Below are positions 33,251 to 45,553 of a DNA stretch of 64,000 nt, in pieces. The notes below the pieces were generated by a model. That model did no database searches, was not told the DNA's origin, and saw only the letters and a list, made by a program, of their open reading frames with translations. Each line of letters opens with the position of its first letter. Position 1 is the first letter of the stretch. This stretch comes from Bradysia coprophila (lineage: Eukaryota; Arthropoda; Insecta; Diptera; Sciaridae). Made by a program: the position numbers and the translations under genes. The stretch is taken from positions 558,001 to 622,000 of the forward strand of contig NW_023503727.1 in assembly GCF_014529535.1 (NCBI RefSeq). Direction: 5' to 3'.

Positions 33251-34469
33251 CCATTTCATCAGCCATTCTGAATATTTACTGGAACTACAGCAAAAACTAT
33301 GTCAGCCTGAGTGTTTGTGGTTACACAAATATTTGTGTTACAAACTTCAAAGAAACTTCAAAAATGTTTGTGTCAGCTCAGCTCAAACGATTAGTGCCAT
33401 CACAAAAATGGTCACATGAAAGTACCCTCAGTAGGGCGTATCGAATTTTGAGAATTTTAAGGGCCGCGATAGCCTGTGTGCGGAAAACGTAGCTCATTGA
33501 AAACTAAGTCCAGGCATATGGTTGATGGATCCGAAGGTGTCCGGGAAGAAGTCCCCCCGGACGACTTTAACTTTCAAATGGTCATAACTCGGAAAGTTAA
33601 GAGTATTTTTGAAAACAATGTTCTAGCAGGATGTAGAGCGTTAAAAACTCTACAAAACTGCCAAAGAAACCGATGGTCCAAAAGGTGTGTCTGTCGAGGT
33701 TTTCTAACATCGAAAGTTCGACATTTTGGTTTTTGACTTTTATTTCCTGAGAGACAAATTATTAACTTTAGCTTTTGGCATGAGGTTGTAGAGGAGGTCG
33801 AGTACTACCAGTACACTAGGCATTGTCCCGGTCGGCGATCCATCCGAAACCACTTTTTCAACATTAATGAATGGACTTTTTAAGTGTACCCACGTCGCCC
33901 ACGAAGCCAGTGCAGACACTGTAACCGGTGTTGCTGAGTCGAGGTAACCTTGGCCAGTAAGTGCACATAATATTCCATAACAGTAGCTGAACTTTTTATA
34001 CAAAATATTTAAGAATTCGGTGTAGCACATTTTGTACTACAAAATCTGAGAAAGTGAAATTTGTGAGAAAAACAACAAATAATCGTTATAATTAGTTATT
34101 TGACCCACGAACAGTAGTAAGAAGTCGATTTCGTTGCAAATACACATTTTTCGATATTTTTACAAAAGGTTGAACTTCGTGGTATACCGTGTCAATATAA
34201 TGTGCTACGTCGAGATCCCAGATATTTTGTAAAAGAGTTCAGCTACTGTTATGGAATATTATGTGCACTTACTGGCCAAGGTTACCTCGACTCAGCAACA
34301 CCGGTTACCAGGGCCTAATATTTGAGAATAAATTCTCAAATTCTCAATATTCTCAAATATTCTCAAATATTCTCAAATATTCTCAATAATCTCAAATAAT
34401 CTCAAATATTCTCAATATTCTCAAATATTGTCAAAATCTTGAAATGAAAAAAAAACTGTAGATTCAGTA

Positions 34470-34935
34470 GTAGATTCAGGTTCGTGCTTCATGAATGCTT
34501 TAAAAAAATCCCGATTTTAATACCCCTGGGCCAGTTCGGAAAATTCAGGGCCGGTATCTATTTCTGATATCGAGGAGAACACGTGAATAACTGATGCCCA
34601 CACTCTTCTACCGCTGTTTTGCGCGATTAAAAATTGGTCTGTCGATTCATAGTTTATTATTTAGTCAGACCGGAAACCGCCCTACCGCGATTCACCACAG
34701 CGTTATCGAGATTAGAAGATAGCGGGCATCAGTTACTCACGTGTTCTCCCCGATATCAGAAATAAATATTGACTATACATTTTCCCTAACTGGCCCAGGG
34801 GTACAGAGTAAAAGAATCACTTCCCGCTCATCTCTAATCCAGCAGTTAGAAACGATCATCATGCATTTTGGTATTAAAATCGGGATTTTTTTTAAAGCAT
34901 TCATGAATCACGAACCTGCTTCCACTAAAATTTAA
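34470..34935. repeat. Palindromic MITE within the composite element
   Basis: The outer arms contain CATTCATGAATCACGAACCT and ATCCCGATTTTAATACCCCT with their complements. The inner arms contain GATATC..GGAGAACACGTGA / TCACGTGTTCTCC..GATATC. No ORF. Confidence 0.65.
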
Positions 34936-35035
34936 TACATTTATTTTTCATTTGAAGATTATTATTTGAGAATATTTAACAATATTGAGAGTTAGAGAGG
35001 ATGGGTTCTTCTAAGATTGAAGAAATAAAGGTGAT

Positions 35036-35834
35036 GTGATGTGCGAGAGTTTGAAGTTGACGGATGTCCATCCGGCTTTGTGCGTTTTTAGGAAATCTTT
35101 AGGAAGCTGTAGGTTTAACTATTTGTTGCATACTTCTAAGGCATTTTCTATGAATGCTTATTTGAAGGAGGTAGATGAAGTTTTTCGTTCGAAGCTTGAG
35201 GCGATTGCTAATGTTAGGCTGTTCGATTTTTCTTGGGATCAGGCTACCCTGCCGTTTGCTCAAGGTGAATTAGGTATTCTGAAAGTTGAGGAATTGGCAC
35301 TTCCTGTGTATCTGTCGTCTGTGTATTCGACGTCCAGTCTGTCTGATGATATTTTGAGTAGGTTTGATATTAAGGTGGTCGATGATAGTGTTTTGGGATT
35401 AGTAAGTTCGATTCCTAGTGAATGTGTTCCAGGTAGTGATGATGAGAGGAAGGTGGATGATTGCTTGCGTCATCTACTAAAGAGTCTTCAAAGTGGCTGC
35501 AAGTTGCCCCGTCGAGTCAGCTAGGTTTGCTATTAGATAACAATGCTGCGAGGATTGCGGTTGGTCTACGTTTAGGATCCCAATTATGCGAGGAGTATAG
35601 GTGTGTCTGTGCTGAGTTAGTTAAAAAGGACGGTTTGCATGGCTTATCATGCAAGGTTAAGACAGGGATAACGCCGCGACATGATTCTTATGCTTTTTCT
35701 GCTGCAGATGTTCCAACATTGTTACAGTCACCAGGAATTTCTAGAGATGACAGTAAAGACCTGATGGAATGACTCTAATTCCGTGGAGTCATGGTAAATC
35801 TCTTTTATGGGATGTGACAGTGTGTGATACTTAA
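35036..35834 (+). pseudogene. Retroelement-derived 3' coding remnant, frameshifted
   Basis: Two overlapping frames (35036-35524 and 35461-35772) plus a third short one to 35834 together resemble the region downstream of reverse transcriptase in some non-LTR elements. Visible blocks are FAQGELGILKVEELALPVYLS, ARIAVGLRLGSQLC and CVCAELVKKDGLHGLSC (a Cys/His knuckle), then an IPW...LLWDVT ending. Two frame changes make it non-functional. The clade is not assigned. Confidence 0.6.
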
Positions 35835-36159
35835 TCATTATAGAAAACTTAAAGAAAATTACTTATTCACCCCGCTTGCTTTTGAATCTTTAGGTTGCAT
35901 GGGTCCAGAAACAAAAAATTTGTTGCGAAATTAGGATCGTTGATCGCAAAGAATTTCAATTGCTATTCAAAGAGGAAACGCAGCATGTGTTCTTGGAACA
36001 TTGGGAAGGAATAGAGTGGACGATTTTTATTTATTGTAATTTTTGTTTATAAAAAGATCGATTTTTTACTGGCTGTGCAATTTCAGCAGTCTTTTTTTCG
36101 CCTATCTAAAAATAAAAAGAATATTGATAATATTTGAGAATAAATATTAGGCCCTGGAA

Positions 36160-36470
36160 GATGTTGTACAGAGTGGGTCTCAATACACTACCTTCTGGAA
36201 CGCCAGCCAAAGCTATGAAAATTTTAGACTTGTGGTCGTTCACACATAACACACATAAAAGTAGCGCTGGGAGAGGAAGAATTGCTCAATTTTAATGAGA
36301 TACAAAGGGAATTCAAGACATTTTGTGATGAAGACCCCTGTGCCATACACTGTCAAAGGCTTTTTAATTTTTACCCTAATAAATTCTTAATGAATTCCGT
36401 AGCGACGATTTCATCGGATCCATGTTGCTCTAAACTTTTTAATGAGAATAAACCGAAGTTCGGATATGAC
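36160..36470 (-). pseudogene. Jockey-type reverse transcriptase fragment
   Basis: The minus strand encodes, in interrupted frames, KAFDSVWHRGL followed by AGVPEGSVLRPTLYN, two adjacent RT motifs. The fragment ends exactly where a CAGGGCCTAATATT terminus begins (about 36155). This indicates that the hAT-like element inserted into, or was joined to, this retrotransposon. Confidence 0.7.
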
Positions 36471-37055
36471 ACATTATTTTTTACCTAGTTCGAGAATTAA
36501 TTCTCAATATTCTCAAAATTCTCAAAATTCTCAAATATTCTCAAATATTCTCAAAATTCTCAAATATTCTCAAATATTCTCAATATTCTCAAATATTCTC
36601 AATATTCTCAAATATTCTCAAAAATCTCAATATTCTCAAAAGCTGTTCTCAAATATTAGGCCCTGCCGGTTACATTGTCTGCAATGGCTTCGTGGGCGAC
36701 GTGGGTACACTTAAAAAGTCCATTCAAAAATGTTGAAAAAGTGGTTTCGGATGGATCGCCGACCGGGACAATGCCTAGTGTACTGGTAGTACTCGACCTC
36801 CTCTACAACCTCATGCCAAAAGCTAAAGATAATAATTTGTCTCTCAGGAAATAAAAGTCAAAAACCAAAATGTCGAACTTTCGATGTTAGAAAACCTCGA
36901 CAGACACACCTTTTGGACCATCGGTTTCTTTGGCAGTTTTGTAGAGTTTTTAACGCTCTACATCCTGCTAGAACATTGTTTTCAAAAATACTCTTAACTT
37001 TCCGAGTTATGACCATTTGAAAGTTAAAGTCGTCCGGGGGGGACTTCTTCCCGGG

Positions 37056-38803
37056 CATTCTGAATAAAATTGAACTCTATGATAGATCAATCCACTCTTT
37101 CACTCTCTTGTAACGGGAAGGTTTCACAAAGTAACTGTTAGCTGACCTGCTGAAGTACTAAGAACAAAATGAGGAACTCTTCGGAAGGCTAGCACGACTA
37201 AAATGTTGAAAAAAGTGTTCTGATTGTGTATTTCGCTAAGTACCTCACTCGTACCTTCGACACTTTCGCCGTACTTTCTCTGTCCCTTCATCTGTACGTT
37301 CTACTCTGTACATACAAACAAACTAGACAAATCAGCTGAGAAGTGTTATGAAGACATGTTGCATCCATATTTGCAATGCATTGTGAACATTATGAACTTC
37401 AACCATATCATAATCATGGTCGAGTGCGTTCGGTAAACCTTGATCGATATTTCGCATGAAGATGCCAAGTTTAGCTGTTTAGCACAGTCTCAAATTTATT
37501 ATTCAACACAAAACAACGACACAATCTTTGTGAGTATACCATGACAACACATCTATAGATATGCAGGTCGTGTATCGATACAGAGACGTTGAAATCTTCT
37601 CGTTAGTGATATAATTGCAGATATAATAATAAAAGAAGAAATATCCATCGTTTCTCGGATGTCTCAAGTGACGTCAATGAAATTATATTACCAGAAGATA
37701 AAAACGGTTATGACAAAGAATTCTGATGGGTGTTCAATGAATTAGTTGGAATGTGATGTGGCCATGTGGTCGATCTACTCGTTGCTCGTGTTTCCCTAGG
37801 AGTGGTCCCCAGAGTCCAATAAAAATGTTCAGGCAAGTTCTGATCGATGCATCAAATCAATATATTTATAATCGATGAGGATGCAGGTCAAACAGGGCAA
37901 GACTTTTTTCATATTTCATTGTGATACTTTTGGGATTTATAATTACGAAAAGGTTGCCTGGGCTACAGAAAAACAGGTGCTCGCGATTCAATTTAAAAAA
38001 AAAAATCAATTTGAACAAAATTCAGTCTGATGCACTGCAAAGACTGCGATACAAAGGAATGAGACAAAAAACTACTTTCTCTTTTATCACCATCGTAATT
38101 GAAACTATTGGATAATCGAATATCCATAAAATTACCATCGGCAAATTGAATAATTAAACAGTTGACCGCATCCATTTCCATGTTTAAATTTAGACAAAAA
38201 TTGGAAAAATTTATTTTTTTTTTGCTTTGCGTTAGGTACTTACGAAACTATGAAAAATTTCTTTCCTCAAATTCCGTCGTAGTGTCTTCATTGTATTGGC
38301 ACGTACAAGAAAACATTTTTTCCGTTCAGATCTTGATTCCTTATCATCGTTTCAAGTGGCCAATTACATTATTTCGTGTATACGCCAGAAAATTTAATTA
38401 TTGTGTGCAAGCTATACGAAAAGAAAAAAAACAGATTTCGTTTCACATTCAATGTCACTTTTTATCTTTCTTTATTTTTCGACACTAACACTTCTGCGAA
38501 TGGTTTCTTTCGACAAAAAAAAAATCGATTGACACTCTACGAACTTTAGGATTTCACAATTTAATTGAACTTTATTTAATCAACAATACATCGGGCAGTT
38601 AAAATTTCTCCTTTAAACGCTCAAGACATTTCTAATTATTCCGTTTATTTTAAGACAAGAACGACAAGAATGTCCGCGACGACATATTGTTTTGAGAGTA
38701 ATACTAGATGCATGGGTCCCAGACGAAAAAGTCAGACGGTAATGTCATTCTAGGTCATGTTTTGCAGTATGTATATACTAAAGGCACTTCAGGTCAAGGT
38801 TTT
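37056..38803. other. Gene-free AT-rich interval
   Basis: No coding region with supporting features. Reading frames here are short and not family-like. No RNA gene is recognised. Confidence 0.5.
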
Positions 38804-38811
38804 GAAAGAAC

Positions 38812-39124
38812 CAAAGTATATAAACACTGAAGGTACCGCAGACCCTCAGGGAATAGCAAGAAATACGGATCCCGACTTTCGGGTAAATATATCGGGTGAA
38901 TATAAGTTTTATAATGTTGCATCTGTGAGGTTTGGCGTAATAATGTTGTCAGAACTGTATCGCTCAGTATAAGATTTTCTGAGTTGAGTATTGAGATGCA
39001 ACCTAACAAAGTGAATTATACTCGATTTTACTTGTGTCCAATATTATGAAAATTATACTCACTCGAAAGTAGGTATCCGCGTGTCTTTGCGGATCTGCGG
39101 TACCTTCAGTGTTTATATACTTTG
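38812..39124. mobile_element. MITE, 313 bp, 8-bp target duplication
   Basis: The ends CAAAGTATATAAACACTGAA (38812) and the exact complement (ending 39124) continue into GGTACCGCAGA. The flanks are GAAAGAAC at 38804-38811 and 39125-39132. The host is itself an inverted repeat: GAAAGAACAGGTTAAGACAC (39125) is mirrored at about 39277-39303, and GAAGGCGGG at 39149 by CCGCCTTC at 39261. This is therefore a MITE in a MITE. Confidence 0.85.
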
Positions 39125-39727
39125 GAAAGAACAGGTTAAGACACCTACGAAGGCGGGCGAAACACAAATCTTGACAATTCAGACATGTATATTGTTAGTT
39201 GAAATCGTCATATAAAATTTTCCAAACCTAGTTGGCGCTACAGGAAAATTTTGATCACACCGCCTTCGTGATCAACTCGAAAGTGTCTGAACCTGTTCTT
39301 TCAGAACCTTGCTTCAGGTAATGCAAATCCGCTAAAACACATGGTTTGAATATATTTTTCTAATGCCTGCTACACAGGAAGTTGAAAAAGTGTTTCGGTT
39401 CCATTTTTCATTGACTGCGATCGCGATTTTATACAGAAAAATTCCTAACAAACTGTCAAATGGTTACGACATTTCCGTCATGGAAACTAGAACCAAAGCG
39501 TGTTTTTAATTTCTTGTGAGTGGTAAGCATATAGCATTTAATTACATCCTCTCAATTCTATAGCGCTTAAAGAAGCCAAAGACGACGTTGCACTTAAATT
39601 TACCAGAAACTTTGGTTTCCGATTTTTTTTTCGTGATTTGCTAAAGATTTGCATTCACTTCAGTATTTTATTTGGGGATTTGCTTTACTTTCATTTGTTT
39701 TATTAATATCCTTTGACACACCTATAA

Positions 39728-40209
39728 GATAAGATAAGATAATCATTTATTTAGCAACTAGCTATTATAAATACAATTTACAAATTCACAGAAAAAGGAC
39801 TACAATACAGCACAAGTCATACTTCAAATCAATTTATAACCAACTTTCGTCTCCGAATAAATAAAAATCACAAATTTATGCTGACGTCCTTTAAAAACCT
39901 TCTCAATTTACTCTTAAAAGTTCCACTATTCGCTTCGTTCCTCACTTCACTCGGCAATGATTTGAATTCAATGAGCCCTTTATGGAAAACAGAATTACGT
40001 GCCTTCGCGCTCCTTTTGCAAGTGAACCAGAAGTTGCCGTTTGACCTCGTTGGGAAGTGATGGATATCACTGTTGAATGTAGCCATATTGCACAGATAAC
40101 TGGGTAGGACACCAAATTTGAGCTTGTGGATGAATTTCAATGTCGTTTCGTGCACTCTTTGCTTTACATTCAACAGGTTCAGTGAAGGAAGCTCCCACTC
40201 AAACTTCAA
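39728..40209 (-). mobile_element. 3' end of a Jockey/CR1-type LINE
   Basis: The minus-strand frame 40209-39868 encodes the post-RT C-terminal region: TTLKFIHKLKFGVLPSYL, HHFPTRSNGNFW and GLIEFKSLPSEVRN. It is followed by a short 3' tail ending in tandem (TTATC) units on the minus strand (39728-39743). The 5' part is missing, so it is heavily 5'-truncated. Confidence 0.8.
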
Positions 40210-40560
40210 CGATTCAGTGGATATTGTTCATATTTCCATAAAGGAAGTTTTCTTCTGAGTTCGTGGTGGCGCCACTGGAAAATTTGTGTCTAACTGCCTT
40301 TCTTCCAACATTTTGTGCCACTTACAGGACTTCGAAAAGAAAAATTTTCGCTACAGTGAAAAGAACGAAACATTTTTGACAAAGGAATTTCCGAAGCCGT
40401 ATTTGGGCATGTCATATAAACCCACGTGGAAGTAATATTTCTTTCACCAGATCACTGTTTTGATGTTTTTTGCTCGTTGCCTTATTCCACCTCTGGAAAA
40501 TATGTCTGGAAAGTTCCAAAATCACTCCGAGCGATCTTCTAATTTACTGTTGCAGTCGGT

Positions 40561-40774
40561 TGTAGGGTGATTCTATCAACCTCAAGAACATTTTTTCTCT
40601 TTCATTCTTTCACTTTCTTCATTCCTTCATTCTCCATTCTTATTAAAACTAAATGAAAATCTAATGTGTGACGTGGCTGACGCATGTTTTGTTTCATTTA
40701 ACAATTGTAGAGAATATAAATAGAAAGAGAGAAAGAAAAAATTGTAACGTGGCTCACAATAGGATCACCCTGTA
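40561..40774. repeat. MITE, 214 bp
   Basis: The ends TGTAGGGTGATTCTA and TAGGATCACCCTGTA are imperfect inverted repeats. The interior is T/C-rich then A/G-rich, consistent with folding. mariner-like ends are possible. Confidence 0.55.
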
Positions 40775-40918
40775 ACGCAATTGAATGTAACTTTCTCGTT
40801 CTTATATTTTCTCGTTTAACTTTGTCGCAATTGTTATTTTGAAATTTTGGAACTGTATCAAAGTGATCAGAAGGTTTCGAAATCAGTGCTCCATTTTACG
40901 CGTCCATAAATATGGAAC

Positions 40919-41614
40919 CAATGACATAATAGTGGGATAGACAGGCCTTCTATGTAAATATTTTGTTCAAGCGGTGAAGCAAATACGAAATATTCAAGTG
41001 TGTGTGTGAGTACCTTAAATTTATGGTTCTTACGTATTTTCGTACTTATTTTGAAATATAGGCGCGAAGAAAATTTGTATTTTCACTCTTTCTTCGAAAT
41101 TGGTTTAAAGCATTTCTTTCTTTGAAAATTAAATATTAATCGAACTGAAATTTTTATTTCATGTAAACAATCTCTCATTGTCCCCAAAATTGAACTAATT
41201 TTGTGATTTTTTCTCCTTTTCGATCGAATGTTTTTTTTTATTAGAAATCTTGAAGATCGGAGAATTCAATCAGTTGGCTGAATTTATAAACTTTCACGGT
41301 CAGTAGTCACGCATAATAAAAATGTTAGCATCGTCAATATTAAAATTTCGGGACATTTCTTTTTAAAATTTATAAAATTTGTCAGAAAATGTGTGTAATT
41401 AGGTAGTGAACTGTTTATGTGTAATTGATAGTAGCAGCTATCGTTTCAAGTGGTCAAAGTTGATTTCGAAAAGTCTGCAACAGTTTCACCGACTTGTCAA
41501 AAATAATTGGAATGTGTAAGTGTGTGTGTGTCTCAAGTGTATATTACACAGAGTTTACTTTTGCTTCACGATTTCGTCTACGTAATTCCTCTCTATCCCA
41601 CTATTATCTCATTG
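40919..41614. mobile_element. hAT-like MITE, 696 bp, 8-bp target duplication
   Basis: The inverted ends CAATGACATAATAGTGGGAT (40919) and CCCACTATTATCTCATTG (ending 41614) have one mismatch. They are flanked by exact TATGGAAC at 40911-40918 and 41615-41622. (TG)n-like runs occur near both ends (about 40999-41008 and 41519-41531). No ORF. Confidence 0.85.
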
Positions 41615-42067
41615 TATGGAACCATTAAAACGTTGAAAAAAGTTTCCTGATTGTGTACATACCCCGCTATACTTTCCTTTGTATTCTATATACTCTGACC
41701 TCGCCCCTAATTTACAGTCACAGGGCGTTGTAATGCAATTAAATGTCAGTTCTCACATCATTTGCGTCAATTTTTAATTCAATTTTTACAGAAAATTTGA
41801 TTAAAACAGCGCCTCTCGATGGGTGAGTTTAGTACGCTTACCACAAATCGTAAAATTCCGAATTTTTTCGCCTGGGTGTGACCTACATACAGAAAACTGT
41901 CAACTTCAAAAAGTCATTCATCGGACAACACCTATTTTGTTTGATGGCTAACTATATTTGATGGCGGCACTGTTGAAAAATAAATCTAATAAAACGAAAT
42001 ATTTGCTTCACACCGAGTGGTTTTCCATCCATTGACGACGAATTAAAACCAAACAACAACTAGAAAC

Positions 42068-43608
42068 ATGTTGGCAGATTTTGTCGTTGATAGTTCTGGC
42101 GACGCGAAGCGTACGGACAAATCATTGGGGATATTAACGCGAAAGTTTGTACAAATTCTACAAAAAACATCAAATGGAGTCTTAGATTTAAAATACGTAA
42201 GTGTTGGTGAAGTTTGGACACTTTCGGCATTGAGCCAATGTTTTGTGAACGTGGAATATGTCGGAATCGTACACCGGAATGGAAATAATGATAAAATATG
42301 TAAATTTGAATATTGGCGCTTTGGTGTGCGATTCCACCTAACTATTTTTAATGGCGCGTCATCTTGAAAAATCAAATATTATTTTGCCGCTCTTTATGAT
42401 CCTACTGAATATTTGGTAATAAATTCTGATTTTGTGGACCAGGCGGCGGATGTGTTGAATGTGAAGCAGAAACGTAGAATCTACGACATAACAAATGTTC
42501 TGGAGGGCATTGGTCTCATCGAGAAGAAAAGCAAAAACAGCATACAATGGAGGTAATGTAACTTCGTTCGTGGTGCTCTTATCTGCGAGTGCTGTTATTT
42601 GTGTCATTCGTCGCTCTAAACATTTGTTTTTCGTTTGCAGAGGATTTCAGAGAGAAGCAACATCAACACCGGAAGAAATTTCCAATCAAGTGCAATCGTT
42701 GGAAAAGGAATTGGACACCTTGAAGCGGAAGGAAGCTGATTTGGACAAGTTAGTGTGACACGCACGACTGATTGCCGAATTTTCTAATTTTGATTTTTTT
42801 GGAATGAAATTACAGAAACTGTCGACTGTTAGAATTCAATTTACATTGCATGCAAACCGATCCAAAATTTACATATTACTCTTACGTCACATGGGACGAT
42901 CTGATCCAATGTTTCGGCAACGATTTGGTGCTGACTGTGCGGAACTATGACTTGTACAAATCGTCATTCATCCGGGTGAGTAGTCTTATTTTCCTTGGAT
43001 GTTCCAACACGCCCATCCAACCAACAGTGTCGTCCTTGCCTTCAACACTAACACTCAAAAATTCCGCTCAACAGGTCCCCCAATTCCAAGGCAATTTACA
43101 AATTCAATCCGATTGTCGGTCGATCGAAGTGAAACTGGTGTTAAACGAACCAAAGCAACCGAATTACGATCCACTGGCCGTCATACCAGAACTTGACTCC
43201 GAGAATCGCGCCGATGAATCGTCTGTGGAATCTGTATCGGATGACGGTTCAGTCGGATCGAAAACAGCATCACGAAAGCGAAAATCACTGCGCAATGCAA
43301 ACAATAACGAGAAAGAACGTCCGGCACGGGATGAAAGTCCGGACACGAAAGAGCGAAACGAATTGGCGAAAATTCTGTTCAACACGAGTGAGAAACGGTT
43401 CAAACGGAACTTGGACCAGCCGCTGTACATCTCCAATGAAAGTAAGTTGAAGGTTTGACTGGAGTCGCTTGTTTTGTTTGCTCTCGCATTGCCTAACATT
43501 TGACATTTTTTAGCCGGCGGACTGTTTCGTATTAGCCCACCACCTTACTATATATCCGTGCTGAGAAAAGACGAAGGACTGGCTGACTTGTATGAGGATC
43601 AATTGTAA
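42068..43608 (+). CDS. E2F transcription factor (E2F4/5-like), 6 exons, 322 aa
   Basis: Exons: 42068-42196, 42443-42552, 42641-42748, 42816-42975, 43075-43441, 43514-43608, in frame with GT-AG boundaries (969 nt). The winged-helix DNA-binding domain spans about residues 15-81: [20 protein letters not shown], then [21 protein letters not shown] leucine-heptad and coiled-coil marked-box dimerisation region follows (about 90-200, [20 protein letters not shown] then [15 protein letters not shown]). A disordered acidic and basic linker leads to a C-terminal [18 protein letters not shown]. This matches the pocket-protein (Rb-family) binding motif of activating and repressive E2Fs. The short N-terminus fits the E2F4/5/fly E2f2 class. 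It is predicted to pair with DP at S-phase gene promoters. A possible polyA signal ATTAAA is at 43656-43661. Confidence 0.93.
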
Positions 43609-44694
43609 TTTTACCGTTCATTGTATAGCTGACTAAGACACATTCGAGTTTGTTTATTAAAGAAAATATTTCTTATACGCGGCCGGTTCGTTTAACTTTG
43701 ATCTGAATTCGTGGACACTACACGCGAGACCGGTGAAAATCAGAAGCCATCATCGGGCGCTTAGAACGTTATGTCTTAGAATCTCAAGAATTGTCGGTGT
43801 CTGACCTTCATTTCTCCCCGTTGGAGCGAGATGTGAAATCAAATTAGAAAATTTAGAGATCTGAGACTCCTGTGCTGCACCGACGAGCATTCCGAATTAT
43901 AGCACTGAACCCTTTGTAACTATATAATCGGGAATACTTGCTGTATCTGCGGATTGATATTGGATCAAAGAAGGGTTTCGTGCAATAAATGTGTTCAAAT
44001 TCAAGGAATTATGTGAACGCCAGTAGGAGGTCCGAGCAAAATTTGAAAAAATAATGTCGACGCCAGTAGTAGGACAATCATTGGATTTCGGTACTGGCTA
44101 ATGCAACAATCCGACTGAAAAATTCACCTGCAACGGCCCTGACGATACAACAGTTGCATGGTATTTTTGCAAATGTCAGAGCTCGTTAAGGATAGTCATT
44201 TTTCGGTGAAATTTGTTTTGAATAAAAATGGAATCTCTGTGCGCTGGACATCTTAATACATTCCACATATTTATGTTGGAGATCAACATAGCAATCAAAC
44301 ATATTTGTAATCAGTCTCAAATAAAAGGTTCATACAAATCACAACTTCTAACAATTTACAGCGTTGGACGCGACCAATCTCCCTTTAATGGAATTCAAAA
44401 GTAAGTCTGAGATCATTGTTCATATTACTAGAAGTTCCTTTGCATTAAGAGACTCCGGATGACTTAACTACTCCATGAAACTGATTTTCATGTTCTGTTT
44501 AAATGAAGTGTGTCAAATGGGCGAACATGAAACGGCAAACTAATGAGGGGTCATCATTTTAGAGAATTTTAATCCCGAAAAATTATGAAAATTCCGAAAA
44601 GTTGAGCAAAAATTCCGAAAACAAATTTCAGAATTTTTTCGAAATTTTCCGGAAATTAAATTCTCTAAAAAAAGCCTTGCAAACCATTGCTTTG
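43609..44694. other. Gene-free interval 3' of E2F
   Basis: No gene is supported. 44580-44660 is dense in AAATTCCGAAAA words and their complements, a short degenerate repeat. Confidence 0.5.
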
Positions 44695-45553
44695 CACGGT
44701 GTGGTTGAATGGAGTTTAATTAAACATGTCGTCGAAAATTTGATATTTTTGGATATTCTTAGTCTGCTTGTGACCCTGAACAACGTTCCACAAAAATTTT
44801 TGATTTTCATCCGTGCAGTCCGGAGCACGCGGACCAAGACCTCCTAGAGTGCTTTGTGGGTGCGATAGAGCTGATTGGGGTTGCAATCGATAGGGTATAT
44901 AATTCTAATGGTCATAATACAAAAAATTTGTCGTCGCATGGATGCAAGGTGGCCGGGTGGCGACTCATTGAAGTTGAAAAATGACGATCTTTGAAAGGTT
45001 CTACAGGCGTGGATACTTGAGTCACAGAGGTGGTAATTAGTTGTACAAGTAGAGGGACATCATGAGTGTGACTTAGGTGTTGCTGAGTTTCACAACTATG
45101 GCCAAAAGAGTGAGAAAAATTTTGAACCACTATAAAGTTGCTATGTAGAAAATTTGGAAAAGTAATTTTTTGGATATTGGTAGAGCTAATGTCCCTCTAC
45201 TTGTACAACTAATTACCACCTCTGTGACTCAAGTATCCACGCCTGTAGAACCTTTCAAAGATCGTCATTTTTCAACTTCAATGAGTCGCCACCTGCCCCC
45301 GTTGAATCCATGGGAAATTTTTTTTTGAACCATGACTATTAAAATTTCATTCCCTATCGATTGCAACCCCAATCAGTTCTATCGCACCCACAGAGCACTC
45401 TAGGGAGCCTTGGTACGGGTGCTCCGGAGTGCACGGATGAAAATCAAAAAAAAATTGTGGAACGTTGTTCAGGGTCACAAGCAGACTAAGAATATCCAAA
45501 AATATCAAATTTGCGACGACACGTTTAATTAAACTCCATTCAACCACACCGTG
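44695..45553. mobile_element. Foldback element, 859 bp, with TTTG flanks
   Basis: The two arms, roughly 350 bp each, are reverse complements, starting CACGGTGTGGTTGAATGGAG and ending in its complement at 45553. TTTG flanks both sides (44691-44694 and 45554-45557), a possible 4-bp target duplication. The matching open frames in the arms lack ATG-led, family-like content. Confidence 0.75.

Larger units (their letters stand above)
34309..36665. mobile_element. CAGGGCC hAT-like composite element with (ATTCTCAA)n arrays, 8-bp target duplication
   Basis: The ends CAGGGCCTAATATTTGAGA (34309) and TCTCAAATATTAGGCCCTG (ending 36665) are inverted. They are flanked by exact CCGGTTAC (34301-34308 and 36666-36673). 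Arrays of the ATTCTCAA/ATATTCTCAA unit lie just inside the ends (34332-34430 and 36500-36645). A third terminus of the same family (AATATTAGGCCCTG, ending about 36155) shows that more than one copy is involved. The interior holds a palindromic MITE (34470-34935) and two retroelement fragments. Confidence 0.8.
33432..37055. mobile_element. TAGGGCGTATCG foldback element (copy 2), right end truncated and interrupted
   Basis: The left end TAGGGCGTATCGAATTTTG (33432) and the arm up to 34308 match the intact copy at 48381-49753. The right arm resumes at 36666 and runs to about 37055, where it stops about 110 bp short of the expected terminus. It is split by the 2357-bp element at 34309-36665. Arm sequences of the two copies are recognisably the same but clearly diverged. 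Confidence 0.8.

Noticed and set aside
36442-36714. Ser/Gln/Asn-repeat protein
   Set aside because: Direct translation of the ATTCTCAA array of a transposon.
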